Assembly: GCA_022447625.1 (NCBI GenBank)
Contig: JAKVAX010000022.1
Coordinates: 1-56,774 of the forward strand
Direction: 5' to 3'
DNA: 56,774 nucleotides
Source of the DNA: Flavobacteriales bacterium
Lineage (GTDB): Bacteria > Bacteroidota > Bacteroidia > Flavobacteriales_D > Sanyastnellaceae
Within the stretch, counting starts at the first letter, position 1. The number at the start of each line of letters is the position of its first letter. Positions 45,703-54,546 of this stretch are shown piece by piece. The position numbers and the translations under genes were made by a program. Below the pieces are notes generated by a model. That model did not search any database and was not told the origin of the DNA. It saw only the letters and a list, made by a program, of their open reading frames with translations.

Positions 45703-46338
45703 TTGGACGAAGCCGGTGATTTTCCACTGGCCATCGATCATTTTGACTTCCATTCCCTTAGGCAGACCCGCATTAGAAATGGTGAAGTAGGATGCCGCCA
45801 GGTAGCCCTGTACTGATCCCAGTTCAGGGTGGTGAAGTTCTACCGGTTTCCACTCGATTCCAGCTCCGTCTGTGAGACTCGCTTTATTCGAAGAAATATT
45901 CCCAGCGTAAATACCGTCTTGAAGGATACAGATGGTAGCCGACTCTTTTGATGGAAGTTTGCGCAAGCGAAGTGCATTCGCTTCTACCGTTAGCAATTCT
46001 CCGTAGCGTAATTGATTGTGGATAGACACAAAGGTGCGATCAACTTCACTTCCTGTGAATACAAATCCACTCGCGAGTCCTTCCAGAATTTGTTCCGGTG
46101 AACCGAATTCATCGAGGCATTCGAAGACTTCTGCGACGGTCAAGTAATCGACTCTTCCGTCATCTCGTTCCCAGCGTACCGAATCGGTAAAGAAGGCAGT
46201 TGTTAATGAGTTGTTTTTCTGTAAGTCAACTTCCTTGAAGAGTTGAATGAACGCTTCGAAAGAAGAACTGGTAGCCGGTTCTGAAGCGTAAGCGTTCCCG
46301 CCGAAGGCGAGTAAAATAACAAGCACTAAATTTTTCAT
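45697..46338 (-). CDS. Secreted protein with SH3-like domain, unknown function
   Basis: The 213-aa product has a signal peptide (MKNLVLVILLAFGGNAYAS). An N-terminal domain (about residues 25-110) resembles a small helical module. A bacterial SH3-like region follows (VEANALRLRKLPSKESATICIL, about 118-170, then GYLAASYF). It is probably periplasmic. I do not recognise a named family. Confidence 0.6.
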   Translation of the reverse strand: MKNLVLVILLAFGGNAYASEPATSSSFEAFIQLFKEVDLQKNNSLTTAFFTDSVRWERDDGRVDYLTVAEVFECLDEFGSPEQILEGLASGFVFTGSEVDRTFVSIHNQLRYGELLTVEANALRLRKLPSKESATICILQDGIYAGNISSNKASLTDGAGIEWKPVELHHPELGSVQGYLAASYFTISNAGLPKGMEVKMIDGQWKITGFVQL

Positions 46339-46463
46339 GAGTTTTTTCTTTCACAACGGAACGAATTTCAAAATCAGTGTGATGGTGTCCTAGGCTTTGA
46401 AACGAGCGTATAGAAATGGCGAGAATCCGTAAGCAAGAGTGTGTCTATCTCTGGGTAAAATCG

Positions 46464-46471
46464 TAACTTTG
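46464..46471 (+). promoter_or_regulatory. TAnnTTTG promoter box of thrS-infC-rpmI-rplT
   Basis: TAACTTTG is a perfect match 20 nt before the thrS ATG. Confidence 0.65.
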
Positions 46472-46491
46472 CGGCTTGCAAAAACACTGAT

Positions 46492-48432
46492 ATGATTAAC
46501 ATTACACTACCTGACGGCTCGGTCAGAGAAGTGGAACAAGGTACCACTGCCATGCAGGTGGCCCAGTCGATCAGCGAAGGACTCGCTCGAAAAGTACTGG
46601 CCGCTGAAGTGAATGGTGAGGTGTACGACCTCACTCGCCCAATCAATGACAACGCAACGTTGAAGCTATTGACCTGGGATGACGATGGAGCAAAGTCTAC
46701 CTTGTGGCACTCTTCTGCGCACCTGATGGCAGAGGCGTTAGAGGAGTTCTATCCCGGAGTGAAGTTCTGGGTAGGTCCACCAGTAGAAAATGGTTTTTAC
46801 TACGATGTTGACTTCGGTGAAGAAACGTTTAGTGAGCGCGATTTCCAGAAAGTAGAGAAGAAGATGCTCGAATTGGCATCGCAGAAGAATGAGTACGTAC
46901 GCAAGGAAATCAGCAAGGACGAGGCGGTTGCTTACTACAAAGAGAAGGGTGATAATTACAAGCTAGACCTCTTGGAAGACTTGGAAGATGGCACCATCAC
47001 CTTCTATACACAAGGAAACTTTACAGACCTCTGTCGTGGACCGCACATCCCAAACACTGGCCATATCAAGGTGGTGAAATTGATGAATGTAGCTGGAGCA
47101 TACTTCAAAGGTGACGAAAACAATAAGCAACTAACACGTATTTACGGCGTGGCATTCCCGAAACAGAAGATGCTCAACGAGCACCTGACGCTGTTGGAAG
47201 AAGCGAAGAAACGTGATCACCGAAAGCTTGGTAAAGAACTTGACTTATTCCATTTCAGTGAAAATGTAGGTCAAGGATTGCCGTTGTGGTTACCGAAAGG
47301 TGCTGAGTTGCGCGCGCGCCTTGAGCACTTCTTGAAAGAAGCGCAGCGAAAAGCAGGTTACGAACCAGTAATCACTCCACACATTGCTTCTAAAGATCTT
47401 TACGTGACTTCCGGTCACTTTGCGAAATACGGAGAAGACAGCTTCCAGCCGATTGAAACTCCCGCAGAAGGAGAAGTATACCTGCTGAAGCCGATGAACT
47501 GCCCTCACCATTGTGAGATCTACAAATCGCGTCCGCGTTCATACCGTGATCTCCCGATTCGCTATGCAGAATTCGGAACAGTATATCGTTATGAGCAGTC
47601 TGGAGAGCTTCACGGACTAACCCGTGTTCGTGGATTTACTCAGGATGACGCACACATTTTCTGTACCCAGGAACAGGTGAAGCAGGAAATTAGTAATGTG
47701 ATCGACCTCGTACTTTACATTTTCCGTGTACTGGAATTCAAAGACTACATTGCTCAAGTTTCATTACGTGACCCCCAGACGCCAGAGAAGTACATCGGTT
47801 CAACAGATAACTGGGAACAGGCGGAGAAAGCAATCCAGGAAGTGGCCGATGACAAAGGTCTCAAGACGGTTGTGGAATATGGGGAAGCGGCCTTCTACGG
47901 ACCAAAGCTTGACTTCATGGTTCGCGATGCGATCGGACGCAAGTGGCAACTGGGTACAGTTCAGCTTGATTACAACCTTCCAGAGCGCTTTGAACTAGAG
48001 TATACAGGTAGCGATAACGCACCTCACCGACCAGTAATGATCCACCGTGCACCGTTTGGATCGATGGAACGATTTGTAGCAATTCTCATTGAGCACTGCG
48101 CAGGAAAGTTCCCAATATGGCTAACGCCGGAACAAGTTAGGATCCTTCCGATCAGTGATCGCTTTATGGATTATGCTCAAGAACTTTCGAAAGTCCTTGA
48201 AAATTACGATATTCGCGCCCTCATTGACGAAAGGGGAGAAAAGGTCGGGAAGAAGATTCGCGACGCCGAACTAGATCGCATCCCATACATGCTGATCATT
48301 GGAGAAAGTGAAGTAGAGGAGCGAAAGGTGTCAGTGAGAAAGCAAGGTGAAGGAGACGTTGGGTCAATGTCACCAGAAGAATTTGCAGAGGTAATCGATG
48401 GCGAGATTGCCACACTGTTAGAATTGAATTAG
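46492..48432 (+). CDS. thrS: Threonine-tRNA ligase
   Basis: A 646-aa ThrRS of full length. The TGS domain ([19 protein letters not shown]) and N2 editing domain ([16 protein letters not shown], ...[11 protein letters not shown]) come first. The class II core has zinc-binding residues in [10 protein letters not shown], motif 2 [14 protein letters not shown], and motif 3 [11 protein letters not shown]. The anticodon-binding domain ([13 protein letters not shown]) is last. It charges tRNA-Thr in the cytosol and edits Ser-tRNA. It starts the thrS-infC-rpmI-rplT group, the same order as in E. coli. Confidence 0.97.
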   Translation: MINITLPDGSVREVEQGTTAMQVAQSISEGLARKVLAAEVNGEVYDLTRPINDNATLKLLTWDDDGAKSTLWHSSAHLMAEALEEFYPGVKFWVGPPVENGFYYDVDFGEETFSERDFQKVEKKMLELASQKNEYVRKEISKDEAVAYYKEKGDNYKLDLLEDLEDGTITFYTQGNFTDLCRGPHIPNTGHIKVVKLMNVAGAYFKGDENNKQLTRIYGVAFPKQKMLNEHLTLLEEAKKRDHRKLGKELDLFHFSENVGQGLPLWLPKGAELRARLEHFLKEAQRKAGYEPVITPHIASKDLYVTSGHFAKYGEDSFQPIETPAEGEVYLLKPMNCPHHCEIYKSRPRSYRDLPIRYAEFGTVYRYEQSGELHGLTRVRGFTQDDAHIFCTQEQVKQEISNVIDLVLYIFRVLEFKDYIAQVSLRDPQTPEKYIGSTDNWEQAEKAIQEVADDKGLKTVVEYGEAAFYGPKLDFMVRDAIGRKWQLGTVQLDYNLPERFELEYTGSDNAPHRPVMIHRAPFGSMERFVAILIEHCAGKFPIWLTPEQVRILPISDRFMDYAQELSKVLENYDIRALIDERGEKVGKKIRDAELDRIPYMLIIGESEVEERKVSVRKQGEGDVGSMSPEEFAEVIDGEIATLLELN

Positions 48433-48451
48433 TAATTAAAAAGTACGAGCC

Positions 48452-49006
48452 ATAGCAATACGAAGAAGACGTAAGAGAGGTCCTGCCAGGGTCATTAAAG
48501 AAGACAAACACAGGATTAACCGCCGTATCACCGCACCGGAAGTGCGCGTGGTGGGTGAAGACATTGAACAAGGAGTTTACCCAATCGCACAAGCTTTGCG
48601 CATGGCGCAAGAGCAAGAGCTAGATCTAGTTGAGATCTCCCCAAACGCGAAACCTCCTGTATGTCGAATCGTTGATTACAAGAAGTTCCTTTATTCGCAG
48701 AAAAAGCGTGAGAAGGAGCTGAAAGCGAAACAACAGAAAGTTGTTGTGAAGGAAATCCGTTTCGGACCGAACACGGATGACCACGATTTCGAGTTCAAGT
48801 TGAAGCACGCGAAGAAGTTCCTTGAAGAAGGAGCGAAAGTGAAGGCTTACGTATTCTTTAAAGGGCGAACAATTGTATTCAAGGAGCGTGGAGAAATCTT
48901 GCTTCTGAAGTTTGCTCAAGAATTGGAAGACTACGCAGCGGTAGAACAGATGCCTAAGCTTGAAGGAAAGCGGATGATCATGATGTTCAACCCGAAGAAG
49001 AAATAA
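48452..49006 (+). CDS. infC: Translation initiation factor IF-3 (non-AUG start, AUA)
   Basis: The IF-3 reading frame is open upstream of the first GTG (48542) back to a TAA at 48437-48439. The conserved Bacteroidota N-terminus (M)[11 protein letters not shown] is encoded as ATA GCA ATA CGA..., so the start codon is AUA at 48452, 19 nt after the thrS stop. The protein then has 184 aa with all IF-3 motifs ([41 protein letters not shown]). IF-3 discriminates against non-AUG starts, so a rare start lets it repress its own synthesis, as with AUU in E. coli. Confidence 0.9.
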   Translation: MAIRRRRKRGPARVIKEDKHRINRRITAPEVRVVGEDIEQGVYPIAQALRMAQEQELDLVEISPNAKPPVCRIVDYKKFLYSQKKREKELKAKQQKVVVKEIRFGPNTDDHDFEFKLKHAKKFLEEGAKVKAYVFFKGRTIVFKERGEILLLKFAQELEDYAAVEQMPKLEGKRMIMMFNPKKK

Positions 49007-49022
49007 ATCAAAGTTCACGGTT

Positions 49023-49217
49023 ATGCCGAAAATGAAGACCAAATCGAGCGCTAAAAAGCGTTTCAAGTTTACCGGCTCCGGGAAGATTAAGCGCAAGCAC
49101 GCTTACAAAAGCCACATTCTTACGAAGAAGGCTAAGAAGCGTAAGCGTAATCTGACCGCGTTCACTACGGTAGACAAAGCGGATGAGAAGAGCATCAAGA
49201 AACAACTTCTCGCCTAA
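49023..49217 (+). CDS. rpmI: Large ribosomal subunit protein bL35
   Basis: The 64-aa product [20 protein letters not shown] is bL35 of typical length and basicity. It follows infC by 16 nt in the thrS-infC-rpmI-rplT operon. Confidence 0.97.
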   Translation: MPKMKTKSSAKKRFKFTGSGKIKRKHAYKSHILTKKAKKRKRNLTAFTTVDKADEKSIKKQLLA

Positions 49218-49295
49218 GAATTAACCAGGTATGTTTTAACCCGGTTTGCAGTATTAAGTGTCTATGACCGCTGTTGACCAAAAAACACGAACACT

Positions 49296-49640
49296 ATGCC
49301 ACGTTCAGTAAACTCAGTTGCATCAAGAGCGCGCAGAAAGAAAGTCATGAAAATGGCGCGCGGTTACTACGGAGCCAGAAAAAATGTTTGGACAGTAGCC
49401 AAAAACGCAGTAGAGAAAGGGCTTCTCTACTCTTATGAAGGACGTAAACAACGTAAGCGTCAATTCCGTCGACTTTGGATCCAACGTATCAACGCAGGAG
49501 CTCGTCAGCACGGAATGTCGTACTCAGCGTTGATGGGTAAACTCAATGCTCAAGGGATCGAGTTGAACCGTAAGGTACTTGCTGACCTAGCAATGAACCA
49601 TCCTGAGGCCTTCAAAGCCGTAGTAGATAAAGTGAAATAA
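49296..49640 (+). CDS. rplT: Large ribosomal subunit protein bL20
   Basis: The 114-aa bL20 has the basic start [20 protein letters not shown] and a conserved C-terminal globular part. It follows rpmI by 78 nt; that gap may contain a leader for L20 autoregulation, but I could not draw a convincing pseudoknot. A terminator follows at 49661-49686. Confidence 0.97.
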   Translation: MPRSVNSVASRARRKKVMKMARGYYGARKNVWTVAKNAVEKGLLYSYEGRKQRKRQFRRLWIQRINAGARQHGMSYSALMGKLNAQGIELNRKVLADLAMNHPEAFKAVVDKVK

Positions 49641-49660
49641 GTTTACTTCACAATATTGAA

Positions 49661-49686
49661 AAAGCCAGCATATAGCTGGCTTTTTT
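49661..49686 (+). terminator. Intrinsic terminator of rplT operon
   Basis: AAAGCCAGC / GCTGGCTTT with loop ATATA, then a T-tract. Confidence 0.9.
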
Positions 49687-49740
49687 CATTTAGGCATTTG
49701 ATTTGCTATATCTTCGTTGTACTTCAATAATCTTAACTAC

Positions 49741-51651
49741 ATGCGAGTTCTGCTTCTATTCTTATTCATCTTTGTTTCCGCAACCTCATACAGCCAAGTG
49801 CGCAAGGATTCACTCTATCGATTCCGCAAAGCGCAGGAGGGAGTGACCATTCCGAGAGGGTCTGAGTGGCACAATGCTAAGCGTGCATTCTCTGTATTTG
49901 ATATTGGCGAACGTATCATCATTCTCCATATTTGGGACCCGCGTTCTGTAGATGGGAAAGAATCAATCGAAGCATTTAACGGTTGGAAGCGAGAGTTTTC
50001 ACCCTTCATTCCAATGACAATCATTCCTGATTCCACTTTACACTCGCTCAGTGACAAGGAAATTGATCAACTCATCGAACGTTACGAAATAGAACATCCG
50101 CTTCTCTTCAATAAGAATCTGTCTAGCCTTAAACTTCCTGAGGATTTTGAGGCGCCGGGAGTACTATTGATTCGGGAAGATGGAAGACCGGCAGGAGTAT
50201 ACTATGGAGAAGACTATCTCGATGAGCTGGAATTGAAGCTTAGCGCGTTCGATAAAGAGACGAATACAAAGATTGGTCTTTCTAATACTCGTTTCATTGC
50301 TACACAAGAGCGAATGAGTCTATATACTCCGATGTCGTTCCCAACGGCGGTGGAAGCATCTTCAAGAGAGCAACGTAGCTATGTAGCGGATACGGAGAAC
50401 AACCGAATCCTGCTGGTAGACTTCGACGGACAAGTGAATGAAGTGATAGGAACAGGGGTTCGCGGATTACGAGACGGACGTTACGGCGCTTGTCAATTTA
50501 ATCGCCCTACAGGGTTAGCGCTGGATGAGGAAAACAGAATTCTTTACGTTGCTGATGCTGGGAACCATGTGATTAGACAAGTAGATCTCAAAACACGAAC
50601 CGTAACAAATATCCTAGGGACTGGTTATCGAGCGGCCGCTTCGATTTCAAAGGTAGACAGTACCAATGGACCATTGAATTACCCAATGGCGCTCGAGTTT
50701 GGTGCAGGGAAGCTGACCATTGCCATGGCCGGAAGCAATCAGGTCTGGCAATATGATGTGAAGAAAAAGCAAGCCATTGCCATGGCTGGCAATGGTGCTG
50801 CTCGCTCGATTGACGGGACTGGTATCGCGAGCGCAATCAATGAACCTATAGCGATTACTACAGATAAGAAAGGGACCTACTACGTTCTGGAGCAAGGAGC
50901 GAAGAATGTACGTGTGATTGATCCTCAGTGGAATGTTTCCACCTTGGAGGTTATGGGTAAGAATGACTCTTTGAATTATCCGCAGTCGATTGCGTTCAAG
51001 GAGGATGAGCTATACATCGCAGATACCTATAACAATCGAATTGTCAAGTACAACAAGAAGAAAACGGAAGTTGTCGCCGGAACTGGAATGCCTGGCTTCC
51101 AAGACTCTCGCAAAGACGGTGAGCTATTCAATAAACCGATGGGACTAAGCGTCAAAGGAGATGAGATTTGGGTGGCAGACTGTTTCAACCATAGTCTGCG
51201 TATCGTTGATTCCAAGAAGGGTAAAACGAAGACTCAGCCGCTGACGCGTATCGATAAGCTTTTCCGAAACATCGAAGCCTATAACGAAGGTGACCGTATT
51301 TACTTAGAAGAGCTCATTATCGGACCAGGAGAGAACAGTCTCTACATCGAGCTAGAAACCCCTGAAGGATATGAATTGGTACCAGATGGTCGCAATGAAG
51401 TGTTCATGGAAAGACCTGGAATGAATCAACTGCTCAACTCAAATCCTTCACGAGGGTATATCGAGGTTGAGGTAGCTGGAAAAGAGATGAATCCATACGC
51501 TGGTATGCAGATTTATGTGACAATGCGCCATAAAGAAACAGAACAGGTAATCTTCCGTCCGGTTTTATTGGTGGTGCCGTTCTTGCATGACACCAGTGGG
51601 CCTACAAGTCACGACCTCAAATTCAATTTACTTCAGAAGCAGGAGGAGTAA
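49741..51651 (+). CDS. Secreted thioredoxin-like plus NHL-repeat protein (NHLRC2-like architecture)
   Basis: 636 aa from the ATG at 49741, which gives a clean signal peptide (MRVLLLFLFIFVSATSYSQ); an upstream ATG adds 8 polar residues. A thioredoxin-like domain (about residues 50-180, ERIIILHIWDP) lacks a CxxC. NHL/beta-propeller repeats follow (VADTENNRILLVD, VADAGNHVIRQVD, IADTYNNRIVKYN, VADCFNHSLRIVD). The C-terminal ~130 aa form another beta domain. The order resembles metazoan NHLRC2, here exported. Its stop is 1 nt from the stop of the convergent TPR lipoprotein gene. Confidence 0.8.
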   Translation: MRVLLLFLFIFVSATSYSQVRKDSLYRFRKAQEGVTIPRGSEWHNAKRAFSVFDIGERIIILHIWDPRSVDGKESIEAFNGWKREFSPFIPMTIIPDSTLHSLSDKEIDQLIERYEIEHPLLFNKNLSSLKLPEDFEAPGVLLIREDGRPAGVYYGEDYLDELELKLSAFDKETNTKIGLSNTRFIATQERMSLYTPMSFPTAVEASSREQRSYVADTENNRILLVDFDGQVNEVIGTGVRGLRDGRYGACQFNRPTGLALDEENRILYVADAGNHVIRQVDLKTRTVTNILGTGYRAAASISKVDSTNGPLNYPMALEFGAGKLTIAMAGSNQVWQYDVKKKQAIAMAGNGAARSIDGTGIASAINEPIAITTDKKGTYYVLEQGAKNVRVIDPQWNVSTLEVMGKNDSLNYPQSIAFKEDELYIADTYNNRIVKYNKKKTEVVAGTGMPGFQDSRKDGELFNKPMGLSVKGDEIWVADCFNHSLRIVDSKKGKTKTQPLTRIDKLFRNIEAYNEGDRIYLEELIIGPGENSLYIELETPEGYELVPDGRNEVFMERPGMNQLLNSNPSRGYIEVEVAGKEMNPYAGMQIYVTMRHKETEQVIFRPVLLVVPFLHDTSGPTSHDLKFNLLQKQEE

Positions 51652-51652
51652 A

Positions 51653-52705
51653 TTATTCTCCGAGAACACGTCCTTTGGCAAGGGCAGCAGGAGTGTAGTC
51701 TGGCTGCATGCTCAGCGCACGGTTGTAATCTGCCAAGGCTTCTTGTTTGTTGCCTAAACTCTCGTAGCACAATCCTCGGTTGTAGTAAGCTTGATAGTAG
51801 GCAGGATAGATATCTGCAGCTTGATCGAAGAAAGTAATTGCACTGTCGTAGTGCTGGAAGTATTCCAAGTGAATGTATCCTTGGTTGTAGTATGCCGGGA
51901 CAAATTCCGGATCAATTTCTAAGATTTCCTTGTACTGCTTGAAAGCCTGTGTGTAGCGGTTGGCATCGCGATCACCACTGGATTGCAGGTAGTACGCCAA
52001 GTTGTATTTGGCTTCAATACTTTGAGGTTTGATTTCAGTGGCCGTGCGATAGTATTCAATGGCTAGGTCACTTTTTGCCGATGCATATAAGAGTCCAATT
52101 TCGATGTAAGCGTCGTAGTATTCTGGGTCAACCTCAATGGCTGTCTGGTAACTAGATGCTGCGAGTGTTGTGTCTCCTGTTTCCTTGTAGATTCTTCCTT
52201 TCATGTAGTATCCGAAGGGGAGGAATTCATTGACGGTCAGAGCTTTGTTGATTTCCTCTAGGGCTTTTGGATAATTCTGCAAGTGAATCTGCATCTCACC
52301 AAGTTTCAACAAACAATCCGTATTTTCGGGAGAAAGGTCAACACAAGCTTGATAGTCAACAACGGCTAATTCAAAATCGGTTCTTCCGTAGTGATATTCA
52401 CCTCTCGCGAAGAAGACATCATCTCGTGTGCTGTCTGCATCGAGTGCGTTGGAGAAGTCTTCAAGCGTTCGATTTACGTCTCCTTTTTCCGCGTAAAGAT
52501 GAGCACGTTCAAGGTAATTGTCAGCATTTACTGGATCGGCGATGATACGTTGATTCAAAGAGTCTAGACGGACTTGCACTGTATCGATAGCGACGGTCTC
52601 TACCTCTTGGGAAGTTTGATCACTTGATTGATCCTCTGCAGGGTCATTACAAGCATAGAAGAATAGGGCCGAAGCCGAAAGAATAGCAGCTAACTGGAGT
52701 TTCAT
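51653..52705 (-). CDS. TPR-repeat lipoprotein
   Basis: This 350-aa protein has a lipobox (SALFFYAC, Cys at residue 19) and about eight TPR repeats over residues 55-345 (RTLEDFSNALDADS, KALEEINKALTVNE, EALADYNRALSMQP). It is probably anchored to the inner leaflet of the outer membrane as a scaffold. It lies downstream of recA on the same strand but behind a terminator. A TTAATTTG box ends ~8 nt before its start. Confidence 0.82.
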   Translation of the reverse strand: MKLQLAAILSASALFFYACNDPAEDQSSDQTSQEVETVAIDTVQVRLDSLNQRIIADPVNADNYLERAHLYAEKGDVNRTLEDFSNALDADSTRDDVFFARGEYHYGRTDFELAVVDYQACVDLSPENTDCLLKLGEMQIHLQNYPKALEEINKALTVNEFLPFGYYMKGRIYKETGDTTLAASSYQTAIEVDPEYYDAYIEIGLLYASAKSDLAIEYYRTATEIKPQSIEAKYNLAYYLQSSGDRDANRYTQAFKQYKEILEIDPEFVPAYYNQGYIHLEYFQHYDSAITFFDQAADIYPAYYQAYYNRGLCYESLGNKQEALADYNRALSMQPDYTPAALAKGRVLGE

Positions 52706-52715
52706 AGGTGCAAAT

Positions 52716-52748
52716 TAAAAAAGCCCGCTCCAGTAGAGCAGGCTTTTC
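52716..52748 (-). terminator. Intrinsic terminator of recA
   Basis: On the minus strand, AAGCCTGCTC / GAGCGGGCTT (one mismatch), loop TACTG, then a T-tract that also overlaps the promoter of the TPR lipoprotein gene. Confidence 0.75.
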
Positions 52749-52763
52749 AATCAAAATTATGGC

Positions 52764-53762
52764 TTATTTAGTCAGTTCAGCCTTGATCTTTTCCTCGAGC
52801 TCTTCCATAAGCTCAGGGTTATCGTTCAATAGTTGCTTCACTGCGTCGCGACCTTGTCCGAGTTTTGTTTCTCCATAGGAGAACCAAGAACCACTCTTCT
52901 TGATCACGTTCATATCTACACCAAGGTCGATGATTTCTCCAGTTTTTGAGATTCCTGTACCGTACATGATATCGAATTCGGCACGTTGGAATGGAGGAGC
53001 CACCTTGTTCTTCACGATTTTCACTTTTGTACGATTACCAATAACTCGGTCTCCGTCTTTGATTTGTGAAGAACGGCGAATGTCAACACGTACAGAGGAG
53101 TAGAACTTCAGTGCGTTACCACCCGTTGTGGTTTCAGGGTTTCCGAACATCACTCCAATCTTCTCACGAAGCTGGTTGATGAAGATACAGCAGCATCCTG
53201 TCTTGCTAATCGTAGACGTTAGTTTACGAAGCGCTTTAGACATCAAGCGTGCCTGAAGACCCACTTGGCTATCTGCCATTTCTCCTTCGATCTCTGCGCG
53301 AGGTGTTAGGGCCGCAACCGAGTCAATCACCAATAGATCAATTGCACCTGAACGGATCAAGTTATCTGCGATTTCCAGTGCTTGCTCTCCGTTGTCTGGC
53401 TGTGAGATCAAGAGGTTCTCAGTATCAACACCTAGGTTTTCAGCATAAAACTTATCAAATGCGTGCTCGGCATCGACGATAGCACAGATGCCTCCGTTGC
53501 GTTGCGATTCCGCGATAGCGTGAATAGCAAGCGTCGTCTTACCAGAAGATTCCGGACCATAGATCTCAATGATTCGTCCTTGTGGATATCCGCCTATGCC
53601 TAAAGCAAGGTCAAGAGTCAATGACCCTGAGGGAATGAAATCAAGTTGTTCGATGGCATCATCGCCTAGCTTCATTACCGTACCTTTTCCGTAAGTCTTC
53701 TCCAGCTTGTCTAGAGTCAGCTGAAGCGCCTTCATCTTTTCTTTATTCACTTCTGTTGCCAT
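52764..53762 (-). CDS. recA: Recombinase RecA
   Basis: 332 aa from the ATG at 53762 ([19 protein letters not shown]); a longer frame adds 10 residues that are not typical. Walker [10 protein letters not shown] and Walker [11 protein letters not shown] are intact, as are the DNA-binding loop L2 region ([16 protein letters not shown]) and the [18 protein letters not shown] segments. It drives homologous recombination and DNA repair. Two inverted repeats lie directly upstream (53791-53823 and 53828-53844). A one-mismatch copy of the iterated 13-mer lies inside (53508-53520). Confidence 0.97.
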   Translation of the reverse strand: MATEVNKEKMKALQLTLDKLEKTYGKGTVMKLGDDAIEQLDFIPSGSLTLDLALGIGGYPQGRIIEIYGPESSGKTTLAIHAIAESQRNGGICAIVDAEHAFDKFYAENLGVDTENLLISQPDNGEQALEIADNLIRSGAIDLLVIDSVAALTPRAEIEGEMADSQVGLQARLMSKALRKLTSTISKTGCCCIFINQLREKIGVMFGNPETTTGGNALKFYSSVRVDIRRSSQIKDGDRVIGNRTKVKIVKNKVAPPFQRAEFDIMYGTGISKTGEIIDLGVDMNVIKKSGSWFSYGETKLGQGRDAVKQLLNDNPELMEELEEKIKAELTK

Positions 53763-53790
53763 GAGCGTTAGATTTTGAGCTAATGTAGCC

Positions 53791-53823
53791 ATTCAACAAC
53801 GTAATGTATTTACGTTGTTGAAT
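53791..53823. promoter_or_regulatory. Perfect 14-bp inverted repeat upstream of recA
   Basis: ATTCAACAACGTAA (53791-53804) and its exact reverse complement (53810-53823), spacer TGTAT. No T-tract follows on either strand, so it is not a normal terminator. It may be an operator for recA or an mRNA-end hairpin of the upstream bcp-like gene. Confidence 0.6.
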
Positions 53824-53827
53824 GATT

Positions 53828-53844
53828 TTGTCCACGTTGGACAA
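53828..53844. promoter_or_regulatory. Second inverted repeat upstream of recA
   Basis: TTGTCC-ACGTT-GGACAA, 4 nt away from the 14-bp repeat. Both repeats contain an AACGT core on one strand, which suggests two sites for one dimeric regulator. Confidence 0.5.
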
Positions 53845-53862
53845 TCCTTTGTGTGTGTAACC

Positions 53863-54327
53863 TTAGAGGCCGAATCCGTTCAAGATCTGATCGGTATGTT
53901 CTTTGGCTTTTACCTTCTTTATCACATCCACGATCGTTCCTTCTTCGTCGATCAAAAAGGTAGTGCGGTGGGTGCCGTCAAACTCTTTACCCATGAACTT
54001 CTTAGGCCCCCATACACCAAAGGCTTGAAGTACTGAACGTTCTTCGTCTGCGATCAGTGGAAATGGCAACCCGTGCTTATCAATGAACTTCTGGTGCTTT
54101 TTCGCAGGATCATCGTTCACTCCAATGATCTCAATACCATGTCCTTTCAATGCATCGAAGTTGTCGCGGATGTTACATGCCTGAGTAGTACACGTTGGGG
54201 TCATGTCTCTTGGGTAGAAATATACCACGAGTTTCTTCCCGCTGTAGTCTGATGATTTGATTTCGCTTCCGTCTTGGACGATTCCTGAAAAGTCAGGGGC
54301 TTTGTCGCCTTTTTGTAGGGTTGTCAT
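53863..54327 (-). CDS. Second Bcp-type peroxiredoxin
   Basis: The 154-aa product has the peroxidatic C46 in YPRDMTPTCTTQAC and resolving C51, with PrxQ/Bcp length. It uses TPTC in place of the TPGC of the copy at 27337-27795. Expected role: thioredoxin-dependent reduction of hydroperoxides. It lies just upstream of the inverted repeats and recA on the same strand. Confidence 0.9.
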   Translation of the reverse strand: MTTLQKGDKAPDFSGIVQDGSEIKSSDYSGKKLVVYFYPRDMTPTCTTQACNIRDNFDALKGHGIEIIGVNDDPAKKHQKFIDKHGLPFPLIADEERSVLQAFGVWGPKKFMGKEFDGTHRTTFLIDEEGTIVDVIKKVKAKEHTDQILNGFGL

Positions 54328-54546
54328 ATCTATATTCTAATTGGTCTTAGAGTGACAAATATGACACGAATTTGTTCTTGTTATTCACGGTTTGGGATCG
54401 TGAATTCATTTTGTTTTTAGTCGACGAACGAAAGATATCAACAGACGAATGAAAATATTTTGATGACCAAGCCTACTGCTGTACATTCGATTTGGTGCAA
54501 CTTGCATAAGAAGACAATTATTCTGATCTCAAAATTCAATTTCTCT

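Noticed and set aside
53791-53823. 14-bp inverted repeat as a terminator of the second bcp-type gene
   Set aside because: No T-tract on either strand. It remains possible as an mRNA-end hairpin but is listed as a regulatory site.
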